Shown: positions 37,514 through 44,899 of the stretch, one piece after another
Layout of the letters: every line of letters begins with the position of its first letter
How positions within the stretch are numbered: the first letter of the stretch is position 1
Source of the DNA: Acidothermus sp.
Lineage (GTDB): Bacteria > Actinomycetota > Actinomycetes > Acidothermales > Acidothermaceae
Assembly (NCBI GenBank): GCA_023512015.1
Contig: JAIMAI010000016.1
Span: 1-47,548, forward strand
DNA length: 47,548 nt
Direction: 5' to 3'
Program-made: the position numbers and the translations under genes
The notes under the pieces: generated by a model
The model's database searches: none
Seen by the model: the letters and a program-made list of their open reading frames with translations, nothing else
What the model was told of the DNA's origin: nothing

Positions 37514-37843
37514 CTAGGAGGGGCTCCGGACGCCGCGTGCGCTCGAAGGCTCCGCGCCGATGGGCGCAGCCGCCCGAGCGATTTCTTCCTCGGTGCTCGC
37601 GTAGACCTGCGCCGCCTGCTGGAGCAGGCCGGCGAGGGCCACCACGTCTTCACGGATTCCCGCGGCTCGCGAACCGCACCTGCGGGCGAAGTGCTCGAAC
37701 GCAGCGGCCACCCGCGGGGAGCCGAGGGCGGAGGTGAGAGCGGCAGACAGACCGCGGGCGGCGGCGAGCCGGTCGGTCGTCGTCCCGAGTCTGCGGCCGA
37801 GGTCGGTGAGTTGCGGGGGGCTGACGGCGAATCCGTCCGGCAT
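37514..37843 (-). CDS. EspC-like small helical protein, likely type VII secretion substrate
   Basis: This 109-residue protein has two long helices of the WXG100/EspC kind: FAVSPPQLTDLGRRLGTTTDRLAAARGLSAALTSALG, then VAAAFEHFARRCGSRAAGIREDVVALAGLLQQAAQVYASTEEEIARAA. The C-terminal YASTE (Y81-E85) fits the YxxxD/E secretion signal of type VII (ESX) substrates. The starting MPDGFAVSP is typical of the EspC-like (DUF2580) family. ATG 37843 has AGGAGG 6 nt upstream. No ESX machinery is in the window, so it would use a system encoded elsewhere. Confidence 0.75.
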   Translation of the reverse strand: MPDGFAVSPPQLTDLGRRLGTTTDRLAAARGLSAALTSALGSPRVAAAFEHFARRCGSRAAGIREDVVALAGLLQQAAQVYASTEEEIARAAAPIGAEPSSARGVRSPS

Positions 37844-38047
37844 GGGCGTCCTCCTTCGGTCGCCGTGACGTTACCGGGCGGGACCGACCATCCGCCCCCC
37901 GCGAACCACAGTGCTGTGGATATCCGTCTCCTCGGTACGCTTGCCCCGTGCGCGGCCGTCCGGCTCTCGCACGCCCCGGCGTGCCGCCGTCCGGCCCGGC
38001 AGCGCGCCGCCCGATGTCCGTCTCCGCGATCGCGAGGAGCGTCTCCA

Positions 38048-40738
38048 GTGCCCAAGTACGTCTACGACTTCACCGAAGGCAACCGGGATATGAAGGACCT
38101 GCTCGGCGGGAAGGGGGCCAACCTCGCCGAGATGACCAACCTGGGACTGCCGGTCCCCCCGGGTTTCACCATCACCACGGAGGCCTGTCGGGTCTACCTG
38201 GCCACCGGAGAGCCGCCCGCCGAGTTGGACGCCGAGGTCTCCGAGCACCTCGCCCGACTCGAGCAGGCCATGGGGCGTAAATTGGGCGACCCCGACGACC
38301 CACTGTTGGTGTCGGTCCGTTCCGGCGCGAAATTCTCCATGCCCGGGATGATGGACACGGTCTTGAACATCGGGTTGAACGACGCCAGCGTCAACGGCCT
38401 GGCCAAGCAGGGAGGCAATGAGCGTTTCGCGTGGGATTCCTACCGGCGCTTGTTGTCGATGTTCGGCAAGACCGTGCTCGGGGTGGACGGCGAGCTCTTC
38501 GAACACGCCCTCGACGAGGCGAAGAAAGCCAAGGGGACGACGAGCGACCTCGACCTCGACGCGGAGGATTTCCAAAGGCTGGTCGAGGTTTACAAGGGCA
38601 TCATCCGTGAGCACACCGGGCGGGAATTCCCCCAGGATCCCCGCGAGCAACTGAACCTTGCGATCCGTGCGGTCTTCGATTCGTGGAACGGCGAACGGGC
38701 GCGGCTGTACCGGCGTCAGGAGCGGATCCCGGCCGACCTCGGGACGGCGGTCAACGTCGTGGCGATGGTCTTCGGCAACATGGGGCTCGATTCCGGAACC
38801 GGTGTGGCGTTCACCCGCGACCCCGGCTCGGGGGACCAGGGCATCTACGGCGACTACCTGCAAAACGCTCAAGGTGAGGACGTCGTCGCCGGCATTCGTA
38901 ACACGGTTCCCCTCACCGAACTCGAGCACATCAACAAGCAGGCGTACGACCAGCTGCTCGACATCATGAGCACGCTGGAGAAGCACTACAAGGATCTGTG
39001 CGACATCGAATTCACCATCGAGCGCGGAAAACTCTGGATGCTGCAGACCCGCGTGGGCAAGCGCACCGCGGCGGCGGCTTTCCGCATCGCCACCCAGCTC
39101 GTCGACGAAGGCCTCATCGACATGGACGAGGCGCTGCAGCGGGTCTCCGGAGCCCAACTCGCGCAGCTCATGTTCCCCCGCTTCGACGAGAAAGCGGAGA
39201 AACGGGAAATCACCCGAGCGGTCAACGCCTCACCCGGTGCGGCGGTCGGCAAGGCGGTGTTCGACTCGGCCACCGCCGCCGAGTACGCAGCCCGCGGTGA
39301 GCGGGTCATTCTGGTCCGCCGGGAGACGAATCCCGACGACCTCCCCGGAATGATTGCCGCGCAGGGCATCCTCACCGCCCGCGGCGGCAAGACCAGTCAC
39401 GCGGCCGTGGTCGCCCGGGGAATGGGCAAGACCTGTGTCTCCGGGGCCGAGAAATTGGAAATCGACCTGCGCAACCGCCGGTTCACCGGGCCGAACGGCG
39501 AAGTGGTGAACGAAGGCGACGTCATTTCCATCGACGGAACCTCGGGGGTGGTTTATCTCGGCGAGGTCCCGGTGGTGCCGAGCCCGGTCGTCGAGTATTT
39601 CGAAGGCAAACTCGCCCCGGACGCCGACCCGCTGGTCGCCGCCGTCCACCGCATCATCACCCACGCCGACTCCCGGCGGCGGCTGGGCGTCGAAGCCAAC
39701 GCCGACACCCCGGAAGACGCCGCGCGGGCGCGCCGGTTCGGCGCGGAGGGTATCGGTTTGTGCCGTACCGAGCACATGTTCCTCGGCGACCGGCGCAAGG
39801 TGGTCGAGCGGCTGATCCTCGCCCGAGGCGAAGAGGAACAGCAAGCCGCGCTCGCCGAGTTGCTGCCGCTGCAGCGGGAGGATTTCATCGGCATCTTCGA
39901 AGCAATGGACGGATTGCCGGTGACGGTGCGGCTCATCGACCCACCGCTGCACGAATTCCTCCCCGACCTCACCGACCTGTCGGTGCGTATCGCGGTCGCA
40001 CAAGCGAAAGGTGAATCCGTCGACCCGCACGACCAGGAATTGCTGGACGCCGTCCGCCGCTTGCACGAGCAGAACCCGATGCTGGGTCTGCGCGGGGTGC
40101 GACTCGGCCTGGTCATTCCCGGCCTTTTCGCCCTGCAGGTGCGGGCCATCGCGGAAGCCTCCGCGGAACTCATCAAGCGGGGCAAGAATCCGCACCCGGA
40201 AATCATGGTCCCGTTGGTCGGAGCCGTCCAGGAGCTGGAAATCGTCCGCGAGGAGGCGGAGGAAATCCTCAAGACGGTTTCCAAGGAGAAGGGAGTCGAC
40301 GTCCACGCTCTCATCGGCACGATGATCGAGGTCCCGCGGGCGGCGCTCACCGCCGGTCAGATCGCCGAGGCCGCCGAATTCTTCTCCTTCGGCACCAACG
40401 ACCTGACCCAAATGACCTGGGGATTTTCCCGCGACGACGTCGAAGGCGCGTTCTTCGGCCGCTACATGGACCTCGGCATCTTCGGCGTTTCGCCCTTCGA
40501 GACCCTGGACCGCGAAGGGGTAGGCCGCCTGGTGCGGATCGCCGTCGAAGAAGGCCGTGCGACTCGGCCCAATCTGAAAATCGGAATCTGTGGGGAGCAC
40601 GGCGGCGACCCCGACTCGGTGCATTTCTGCCACGAGGTGGGGCTGGACTACGTCTCCTGCTCGCCGTTCCGGGTCCCGGTCGCGCGATTGGAGGCCGGCC
40701 GCGCCGCGGTGGAGAGCGCCGGGTCGGACACCCGCTGA
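38048..40738 (+). CDS. ppdK: Pyruvate, phosphate dikinase
   Basis: Interconverts pyruvate + ATP + Pi and phosphoenolpyruvate + AMP + PPi. It has the N-terminal ATP-grasp nucleotide domain (DLLGGKGANLAEMTNLGLPVPPGF), the central phospho-His domain GGKTSHAAVVARGMGKT (H451), and the C-terminal PEP-binding barrel with catalytic Cys871 in GLDYVSCSPFRVP. The 896 residues are normal. I chose GTG 38048 (PKYVYDFTEGNRDMKD), with GAGGAG about 9 nt upstream; the frame open to 37691 is spurious. A hairpin terminator follows the stop. Divergent from the EspC-like gene. Confidence 0.97.
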   Translation: MPKYVYDFTEGNRDMKDLLGGKGANLAEMTNLGLPVPPGFTITTEACRVYLATGEPPAELDAEVSEHLARLEQAMGRKLGDPDDPLLVSVRSGAKFSMPGMMDTVLNIGLNDASVNGLAKQGGNERFAWDSYRRLLSMFGKTVLGVDGELFEHALDEAKKAKGTTSDLDLDAEDFQRLVEVYKGIIREHTGREFPQDPREQLNLAIRAVFDSWNGERARLYRRQERIPADLGTAVNVVAMVFGNMGLDSGTGVAFTRDPGSGDQGIYGDYLQNAQGEDVVAGIRNTVPLTELEHINKQAYDQLLDIMSTLEKHYKDLCDIEFTIERGKLWMLQTRVGKRTAAAAFRIATQLVDEGLIDMDEALQRVSGAQLAQLMFPRFDEKAEKREITRAVNASPGAAVGKAVFDSATAAEYAARGERVILVRRETNPDDLPGMIAAQGILTARGGKTSHAAVVARGMGKTCVSGAEKLEIDLRNRRFTGPNGEVVNEGDVISIDGTSGVVYLGEVPVVPSPVVEYFEGKLAPDADPLVAAVHRIITHADSRRRLGVEANADTPEDAARARRFGAEGIGLCRTEHMFLGDRRKVVERLILARGEEEQQAALAELLPLQREDFIGIFEAMDGLPVTVRLIDPPLHEFLPDLTDLSVRIAVAQAKGESVDPHDQELLDAVRRLHEQNPMLGLRGVRLGLVIPGLFALQVRAIAEASAELIKRGKNPHPEIMVPLVGAVQELEIVREEAEEILKTVSKEKGVDVHALIGTMIEVPRAALTAGQIAEAAEFFSFGTNDLTQMTWGFSRDDVEGAFFGRYMDLGIFGVSPFETLDREGVGRLVRIAVEEGRATRPNLKIGICGEHGGDPDSVHFCHEVGLDYVSCSPFRVPVARLEAGRAAVESAGSDTR

Positions 40739-40742
40739 CCGA

Positions 40743-40775
40743 CCCGCCCCGCACAGCGGCCGGCTGCTGGGCGGG
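40743..40775 (+). terminator. Hairpin terminator after ppdK
   Basis: CCCGCCC (40743-40749) pairs with GGGCGGG (40769-40775). An inner CAGC/GCTG pairing (40754-40757 with 40763-40766) extends the stem. It starts 4 nt after the stop codon. There is no T-run, as is usual in high-G+C actinobacteria. Confidence 0.65.
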
Positions 40776-40797
40776 CGATCGTGTCGGCCTCCGTGGG

Positions 40798-40812
40798 TAG
40801 GGTCGAGCTGTG
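40798..40812 (+). promoter_or_regulatory. Leaderless promoter of dgt: TAGGGT-N6-GTG
   Basis: TAGGGT (40798-40803) is followed by six bases and then the dgt GTG at 40810. There is no ribosome-binding site between, so a leaderless mRNA is predicted. Confidence 0.5.
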
Positions 40813-42126
40813 GCCGAACATCCCTGCTACGACGCTGCCGCGCTGGAACGGCGGGTTGCCGAGCCTCCGAAACGGGCGGGCCGGACGGCGTTCGAACGTG
40901 ACCGTGCGCGTGTGGTGCACAGTGCGGCGCTGCGCCGACTCGGTGCCAAGACCCAGGTCGTGGGTCCGATCGACGCCGTAAGCGATTTCCCCCGCACGCG
41001 GCTCACGCACTCCCTGGAATGCGCTCAAATCGGCCGCGAATTGGGGGCAGCCTTGGGCGCCGACCCCGACTTGGTGGAAACCGCCTGTCTGGCCCACGAC
41101 CTCGGGCATCCGCCGTTCGGCCACAACGGCGAGCTGGCTTTGGACGACGCCGCCCGCGACATCGGCGGATTCGAAGGGAACGCGCAGTCGTTTCGGATTC
41201 TCACGCGGCTGGAAGCCAAAACCCTCGACGCTTCCGGCCGGTCCGCGGGCCTGAATCTCACCCGGGCGAGCCTGGATGCGGCCACCAAATACCCGTGGAG
41301 TCGGGGCGGAAATTTTGGGAACTCCCGGGAGTCGAGTTCGAAATTCGGCGCCTACGACGACGACCTGCCGGTGTTGCAGTGGGTGCGCACGGAAGCGCCG
41401 GCGGGACGACTCTGCTTGGAGGCGCAGGTGATGGATTGGGCGGACGACGTCGCGTATTCCGTCCACGACCTCGAAGACGGTATCCAGGCGGAGCTGGTGC
41501 CGCTGCGGGTGCTGCGGGAGCCCGCCGGTTGGGCGGACGTCGTCCAGCTCGCCGCCGAGCGGTACTTGCCCGGGGTGGAAACGGGCGAGATCGAAGCTGC
41601 GATCCGCCGGCTGCTGGCCGAGCCGTGGTGGCCGACGGAGTACGACGGCAGTCGGCGGTCGTTGGCGGCTCTGAAGAATCTCACGAGCCAGCTGATCGGG
41701 CGGTTCTGTCAGGCGGCCGAGGCCGCGACCCGCGAATCCTACGGGAGGCGCCCGCTGAACCGTTACGCAGCCGACCTCGTCGTCCCTCGTGAGAGCCGGG
41801 TCGAATGCGGGTTGCTGAAGGCGGTGACCGCGCATTACGTCATGCGCCGCGACGGCGCGGAAGCCATGCGGGTGCGGCAACGAGAGGTGCTGGCCGAGTT
41901 GGTCGAGTGGCTGACCGACGCCGAGGGCACCGCGTTGGATCCCGTCTTCGCCGAGCGGTGGCGGGAGGCTCGCGACGACGCGGAGCGGCGACGCGTGGTG
42001 ATCGATCAGGTGGCGTCGCTCACCGACATGTCCGCGCTGCGTTGGCACGACCGGCTGCGGGCGGGCCGGTCGCGGCGCAGCGTGACTCCCGCGCTCGGCG
42101 GCGTTCGGACCGGACTCAACGGGTAA
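40810..42126 (+). CDS. dgt: dNTP triphosphohydrolase (Dgt family)
   Basis: HD-domain enzyme releasing triphosphate from dNTPs. Metal residues are visible: H67 in RLTHSLECAQIG, the HD pair H96-D97 in CLAHDLGHPPFGHNGE, and D143-region MDWADDVAYSVHDLEDG later. The 438 residues are typical of the actinobacterial Dgt upstream of dnaG. It starts at GTG 40810 without a Shine-Dalgarno, directly behind a -10 box. The ferredoxin reductase gene follows after 31 bp. Confidence 0.96.
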   Translation: MAEHPCYDAAALERRVAEPPKRAGRTAFERDRARVVHSAALRRLGAKTQVVGPIDAVSDFPRTRLTHSLECAQIGRELGAALGADPDLVETACLAHDLGHPPFGHNGELALDDAARDIGGFEGNAQSFRILTRLEAKTLDASGRSAGLNLTRASLDAATKYPWSRGGNFGNSRESSSKFGAYDDDLPVLQWVRTEAPAGRLCLEAQVMDWADDVAYSVHDLEDGIQAELVPLRVLREPAGWADVVQLAAERYLPGVETGEIEAAIRRLLAEPWWPTEYDGSRRSLAALKNLTSQLIGRFCQAAEAATRESYGRRPLNRYAADLVVPRESRVECGLLKAVTAHYVMRRDGAEAMRVRQREVLAELVEWLTDAEGTALDPVFAERWREARDDAERRRVVIDQVASLTDMSALRWHDRLRAGRSRRSVTPALGGVRTGLNG

Positions 42127-42157
42127 GGGCTTGGGCGAGGCAACGAAGGAGGCAGTG

Positions 42158-43390
42158 GTGAGCAAGCAGCGCAGCGTCGTCATCGTCGGGGCGAGTCTGG
42201 CCGGAGCCAAGGCCGCCGAGGGTTTACGGAACGCCGGCTTCGACGGCCGGATCGTCCTGCTGGGAGCCGAACCGGAGCGGCCCTACGAACGGCCGCCGCT
42301 CTCCAAAGGTTTCCTACTGGGCAAGGAGCCTCGGGAGAAGGCCTACGTCCACCCGGAGTCCTTCTACGCCGACCACGGCATCGAGCTGCGGACCTCGACG
42401 ACGGTAACGGCGATTCACCGCGACCGTCACGAAGTGGAATGCGCGGACGGCGAACGGATCGGCTACGACACGCTGCTGCTTGCCACCGGGGCCTCCCCGA
42501 TTCGACTTTCGCTTCCCGGTGCCGACCTGCCCGGAATTCACTACCTGCGGACGATGGCGGACTCCGCCGCCTTGCGGGAAACCTTGCAACGCGGCGGCCA
42601 GGTGGTGGTCGTCGGCGGCGGGTGGATCGGTTTGGAGGTGGCGGCGGCCGCGCGTCATCACGGCTGCGACGTCACCATCCTCGAACCGCTTCCCGCTCCG
42701 CTGTATCGGGTGCTCGGCAAGGAACTCGGCGATTTCTACGCCCAGGTGCACCGCGACCACGGGGTGGAGCTCCGGCTCGGAGTGGGGGCAAGCGAATTCC
42801 GTGGGACCGAGCGAGTGGAAGCCGTGGTGGCGAACGACGGCACGGTGCTGCCCGCCGACGCGGTGGTGGTCGGAGTCGGAGCGCGCCCGAACACCCAACT
42901 CGCCGAGGCGGCAGGCCTTCCCGTCGAAGGAGGGGTATTGGTCGACGAATTCCTGCGCACCGCCGATCCGGATATTTTCGCCGCGGGGGATGTCGCCAAC
43001 GCCCACAACCCCTTCTACGGACGGCGGGTGCGGGTGGAGCACTGGGCCAACGCGCAAGACCAAGGCAGCGCGGTGGCCCACTCGATCCTCGGCAAGGGGG
43101 AGCCGTTCGCGAAAATCCCGTACTTCTACTCCGACCAGTACGACGTGGGGATGGAATATTCCGGCCTGCTCGACCCCGAAGGGAAATACGACCTGGTGTA
43201 TCGCGGTGACGTCGCGTCTCGGGAATTCTGCGTCTTCTGGGTGCGAGACGGCGTGGTGGTCGCCGGGATGAACGTCAACGTCTGGGACGTGCATCCCGAC
43301 ATCCGTGCGCTCATCAAGAGCGGCAAGCCGGTCGACACCGCGAAACTCGCCGATCCGCAGGTCCCGCTGTCGAGCCTGGCCGGCGGATGA
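42158..43390 (+). CDS. FAD-dependent ferredoxin reductase (rhodocoxin/putidaredoxin reductase type)
   Basis: Transfers electrons from NAD(P)H through FAD to a small [2Fe-2S] ferredoxin. It has the FAD motif VIVGASLAGAKAAEGLR (~8-24), NAD motif VVVVGGGWIGLEVAAAAR (~149-166), and FAD-binding FAAGDVA near 280, plus the reductase C-terminal domain (FYSDQYDVGMEYSG). 410 residues from GTG 42158, with AAGGAGG 5 nt upstream. No ferredoxin or P450 is adjacent. It sits in the operon dgt-this-GNAT-phzF. Confidence 0.93.
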   Translation: MSKQRSVVIVGASLAGAKAAEGLRNAGFDGRIVLLGAEPERPYERPPLSKGFLLGKEPREKAYVHPESFYADHGIELRTSTTVTAIHRDRHEVECADGERIGYDTLLLATGASPIRLSLPGADLPGIHYLRTMADSAALRETLQRGGQVVVVGGGWIGLEVAAAARHHGCDVTILEPLPAPLYRVLGKELGDFYAQVHRDHGVELRLGVGASEFRGTERVEAVVANDGTVLPADAVVVGVGARPNTQLAEAAGLPVEGGVLVDEFLRTADPDIFAAGDVANAHNPFYGRRVRVEHWANAQDQGSAVAHSILGKGEPFAKIPYFYSDQYDVGMEYSGLLDPEGKYDLVYRGDVASREFCVFWVRDGVVVAGMNVNVWDVHPDIRALIKSGKPVDTAKLADPQVPLSSLAGG

Positions 43391-43394
43391 GCCG

Positions 43395-43919
43395 GTGCCC
43401 GCGAACGTGAGCGACTCCGTCGCAGCCCTCGTCCCGGTCGAGGTCATTCGCACCTTGCGTTGGCGCGTTCTGCGTCCGACCCAGCCGCGGGAGGCTGCGG
43501 TCTACCCGGGAGACGACGGACCGGAGACCTTCCACGTCGCCGTGCTGGCCCGCGACGCCGATGCCGTCCCGGCCCCCGACGCCGATGCCCTGCTGGCCGG
43601 CGACGCTGACGCCGTCCTCGCCGGCGACGCTGACGCCGTCCTCGCCTGCGCGTCGTTTTACCTCGAACCCACCCCGGATGGCCGACCGGGCTGGCGGCTT
43701 CGCGGCATGGCCGCTGCCGTCCCACGTCGCGGGCACGGCACAGCCGCGCTGCTTTTCGGGTGGGAGGAGGTTCGTCGCCGAGGCGGGGCGTTGGTGTGGT
43801 GCAACGCCCGGCTCACCGCCGTCCCGTTCTATCAGCGGCACGGTTTCGTGGTGACCAGCGGTGAATTCGACGTCCCGCCGCTTGGTTTGCACGTGAGGAT
43901 GGAGAAAACGCTGCCGTGA
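43395..43919 (+). CDS. GNAT-family acetyltransferase with an internal repeat
   Basis: This 174-residue acetyltransferase of unknown substrate has the early strand VIRTLRWRVLRPTQPREAAVYPGD, the acetyl-CoA loop GMAAAVPRRGHGTAALLFGWEEVRRRG, and the late NARLTAVPFYQRHGFVVTSGEF. Between the first strands it carries four copies of an eight-residue unit DADAVLAG-like (residues ~53-84), longer than in related short acetyltransferases. It starts at GTG 43395 4 nt after the reductase stop; GGATGAG lies upstream. The stop overlaps phzF (GTGA). Confidence 0.88.
   Translation: MPANVSDSVAALVPVEVIRTLRWRVLRPTQPREAAVYPGDDGPETFHVAVLARDADAVPAPDADALLAGDADAVLAGDADAVLACASFYLEPTPDGRPGWRLRGMAAAVPRRGHGTAALLFGWEEVRRRGGALVWCNARLTAVPFYQRHGFVVTSGEFDVPPLGLHVRMEKTLP
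43551..43646 (+). repeat. Four 24-bp tandem repeats inside the GNAT gene
   Basis: Units at 43551-43574, 43575-43598, 43599-43622 and 43623-43646 each code for xDADAVxA. The last two are identical. The period is a multiple of three, so copy-number change keeps the frame and would lengthen or shorten a surface loop. Confidence 0.9.
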
Positions 43920-44797
43920 CGGTCGAGCGGGAAACGGTCGAGGTGCTGCGTTACGCCGCTTTCACCACCGACCCCAAGGGTGGCAATCCGGCCGGGGTCG
44001 TCGCGGACGCCCGCCGATTGGATGCGGCGACGATGCAGCGCATCGCCGCAGAGGTGGGGTATTCGGAGTCGGCTTTCCTCCTGCCGCACGCCGGCGGGGA
44101 AAGCGAATCGGCGGTGGTCGCGGAATTCGACGTCCGATATTTCACCCCCGAAGTGGAAGTGCCGTTCTGCGGGCATGCGACGATCGCGTCCGGTGTGGTG
44201 CTCGGCGAGCGGTACGGTCCGGGGCGCTACCTGCTGCACCCGCCGGCGGGTCCGATCGCCGTCGACGTGGGTCGCGACGCATACGGCTATCACGCGACGT
44301 TCGCCAGCGTCGTCCCGAAGCTCGCCGCGTTCGACGACGTGGAGCCTTTGCTGCAGGCGTTGCGGTGGTCGGCGTCCGAACTCGACCCGGCGTTGCCGCC
44401 GCGGCTGGCGTTCGCGGGGCTCTGGCATCCGGTGATCGCTGTTTCGACGCGCAGGCGGCTGGCCGAGCTCGACCCCGACTGGGAGCGGCTCACGGCCGTC
44501 ATGCGGGACGCCGGTTGGTCGACGGTACAGCTCGTCTGGCGCGAATCGCCGACCACGTATTGGTCGCGCAACCTGGCTCCAGCGGTCGGCATCCGGGAGG
44601 ACCCGGCGACGGGGTCGGCGGCGGCGGCTTTCGGCCACTACCTGCGCGAGCTGGGGGCGATCAAGCTCCCGGCCGAGTTGACCATCCACCAAGGAGACGA
44701 CCTCGGGCGGCCGAGCCTGCTCACGGTGCTGGTCGAGGCCGGCGACCCTCGGGTTCGGGTACGCGGCCACGCGGTGCCTATCACCGCCGGCCGCTGA
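43916..44797 (+). CDS. PhzF-family isomerase/epimerase-like protein
   Basis: Enzyme of the diaminopimelate-epimerase fold. It has F(T/A)TDPKGGNPAGVV (~16-28), the catalytic Glu51 in GYSESAFLLP, PFCGHATIAS (~83-92), and REDPATGSAAAAFGHYL (~216-232). The 293 residues are normal. True PhzF makes a phenazine intermediate, but no phenazine genes are here, so the substrate is unknown. It starts at GTG 43916 on the GNAT stop. It is followed by a 99-bp gap and dnaG. Confidence 0.93.
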   Translation: MTVERETVEVLRYAAFTTDPKGGNPAGVVADARRLDAATMQRIAAEVGYSESAFLLPHAGGESESAVVAEFDVRYFTPEVEVPFCGHATIASGVVLGERYGPGRYLLHPPAGPIAVDVGRDAYGYHATFASVVPKLAAFDDVEPLLQALRWSASELDPALPPRLAFAGLWHPVIAVSTRRRLAELDPDWERLTAVMRDAGWSTVQLVWRESPTTYWSRNLAPAVGIREDPATGSAAAAFGHYLRELGAIKLPAELTIHQGDDLGRPSLLTVLVEAGDPRVRVRGHAVPITAGR

Positions 44798-44884
44798 CGG
44801 GCGCCGGACGCGGGCCACCGGGCCCGGTCCACCGACGGTCCACCGGCGGTCCCCGGACGGCGGGAGCTCCGCCGGCGGCCTGCC

Positions 44885-44899
44885 TAGACTCGTCGCGTG
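44885..44899 (+). promoter_or_regulatory. Leaderless promoter of dnaG: TAGACT-N6-GTG
   Basis: TAGACT (44885-44890), a strong actinobacterial -10, is followed by six bases (CGTCGC) and the dnaG GTG at 44897. No Shine-Dalgarno is seen. Confidence 0.6.

Noticed and set aside
37691-38047. N-terminal extension of ppdK by 119 codons
   Set aside because: It is low-complexity, antisense to the EspC-like gene, and the family start is at GTG 38048 with a ribosome site.
37504-38055. N-terminal extension of the unknown gene at 36814-37503
   Set aside because: Overlaps the EspC-like gene in another frame on the same strand and has no domain features.
43916-44797. Phenazine biosynthesis cluster
   Set aside because: Only the PhzF-fold gene is present and the family is broad; no other phz genes are in the window.
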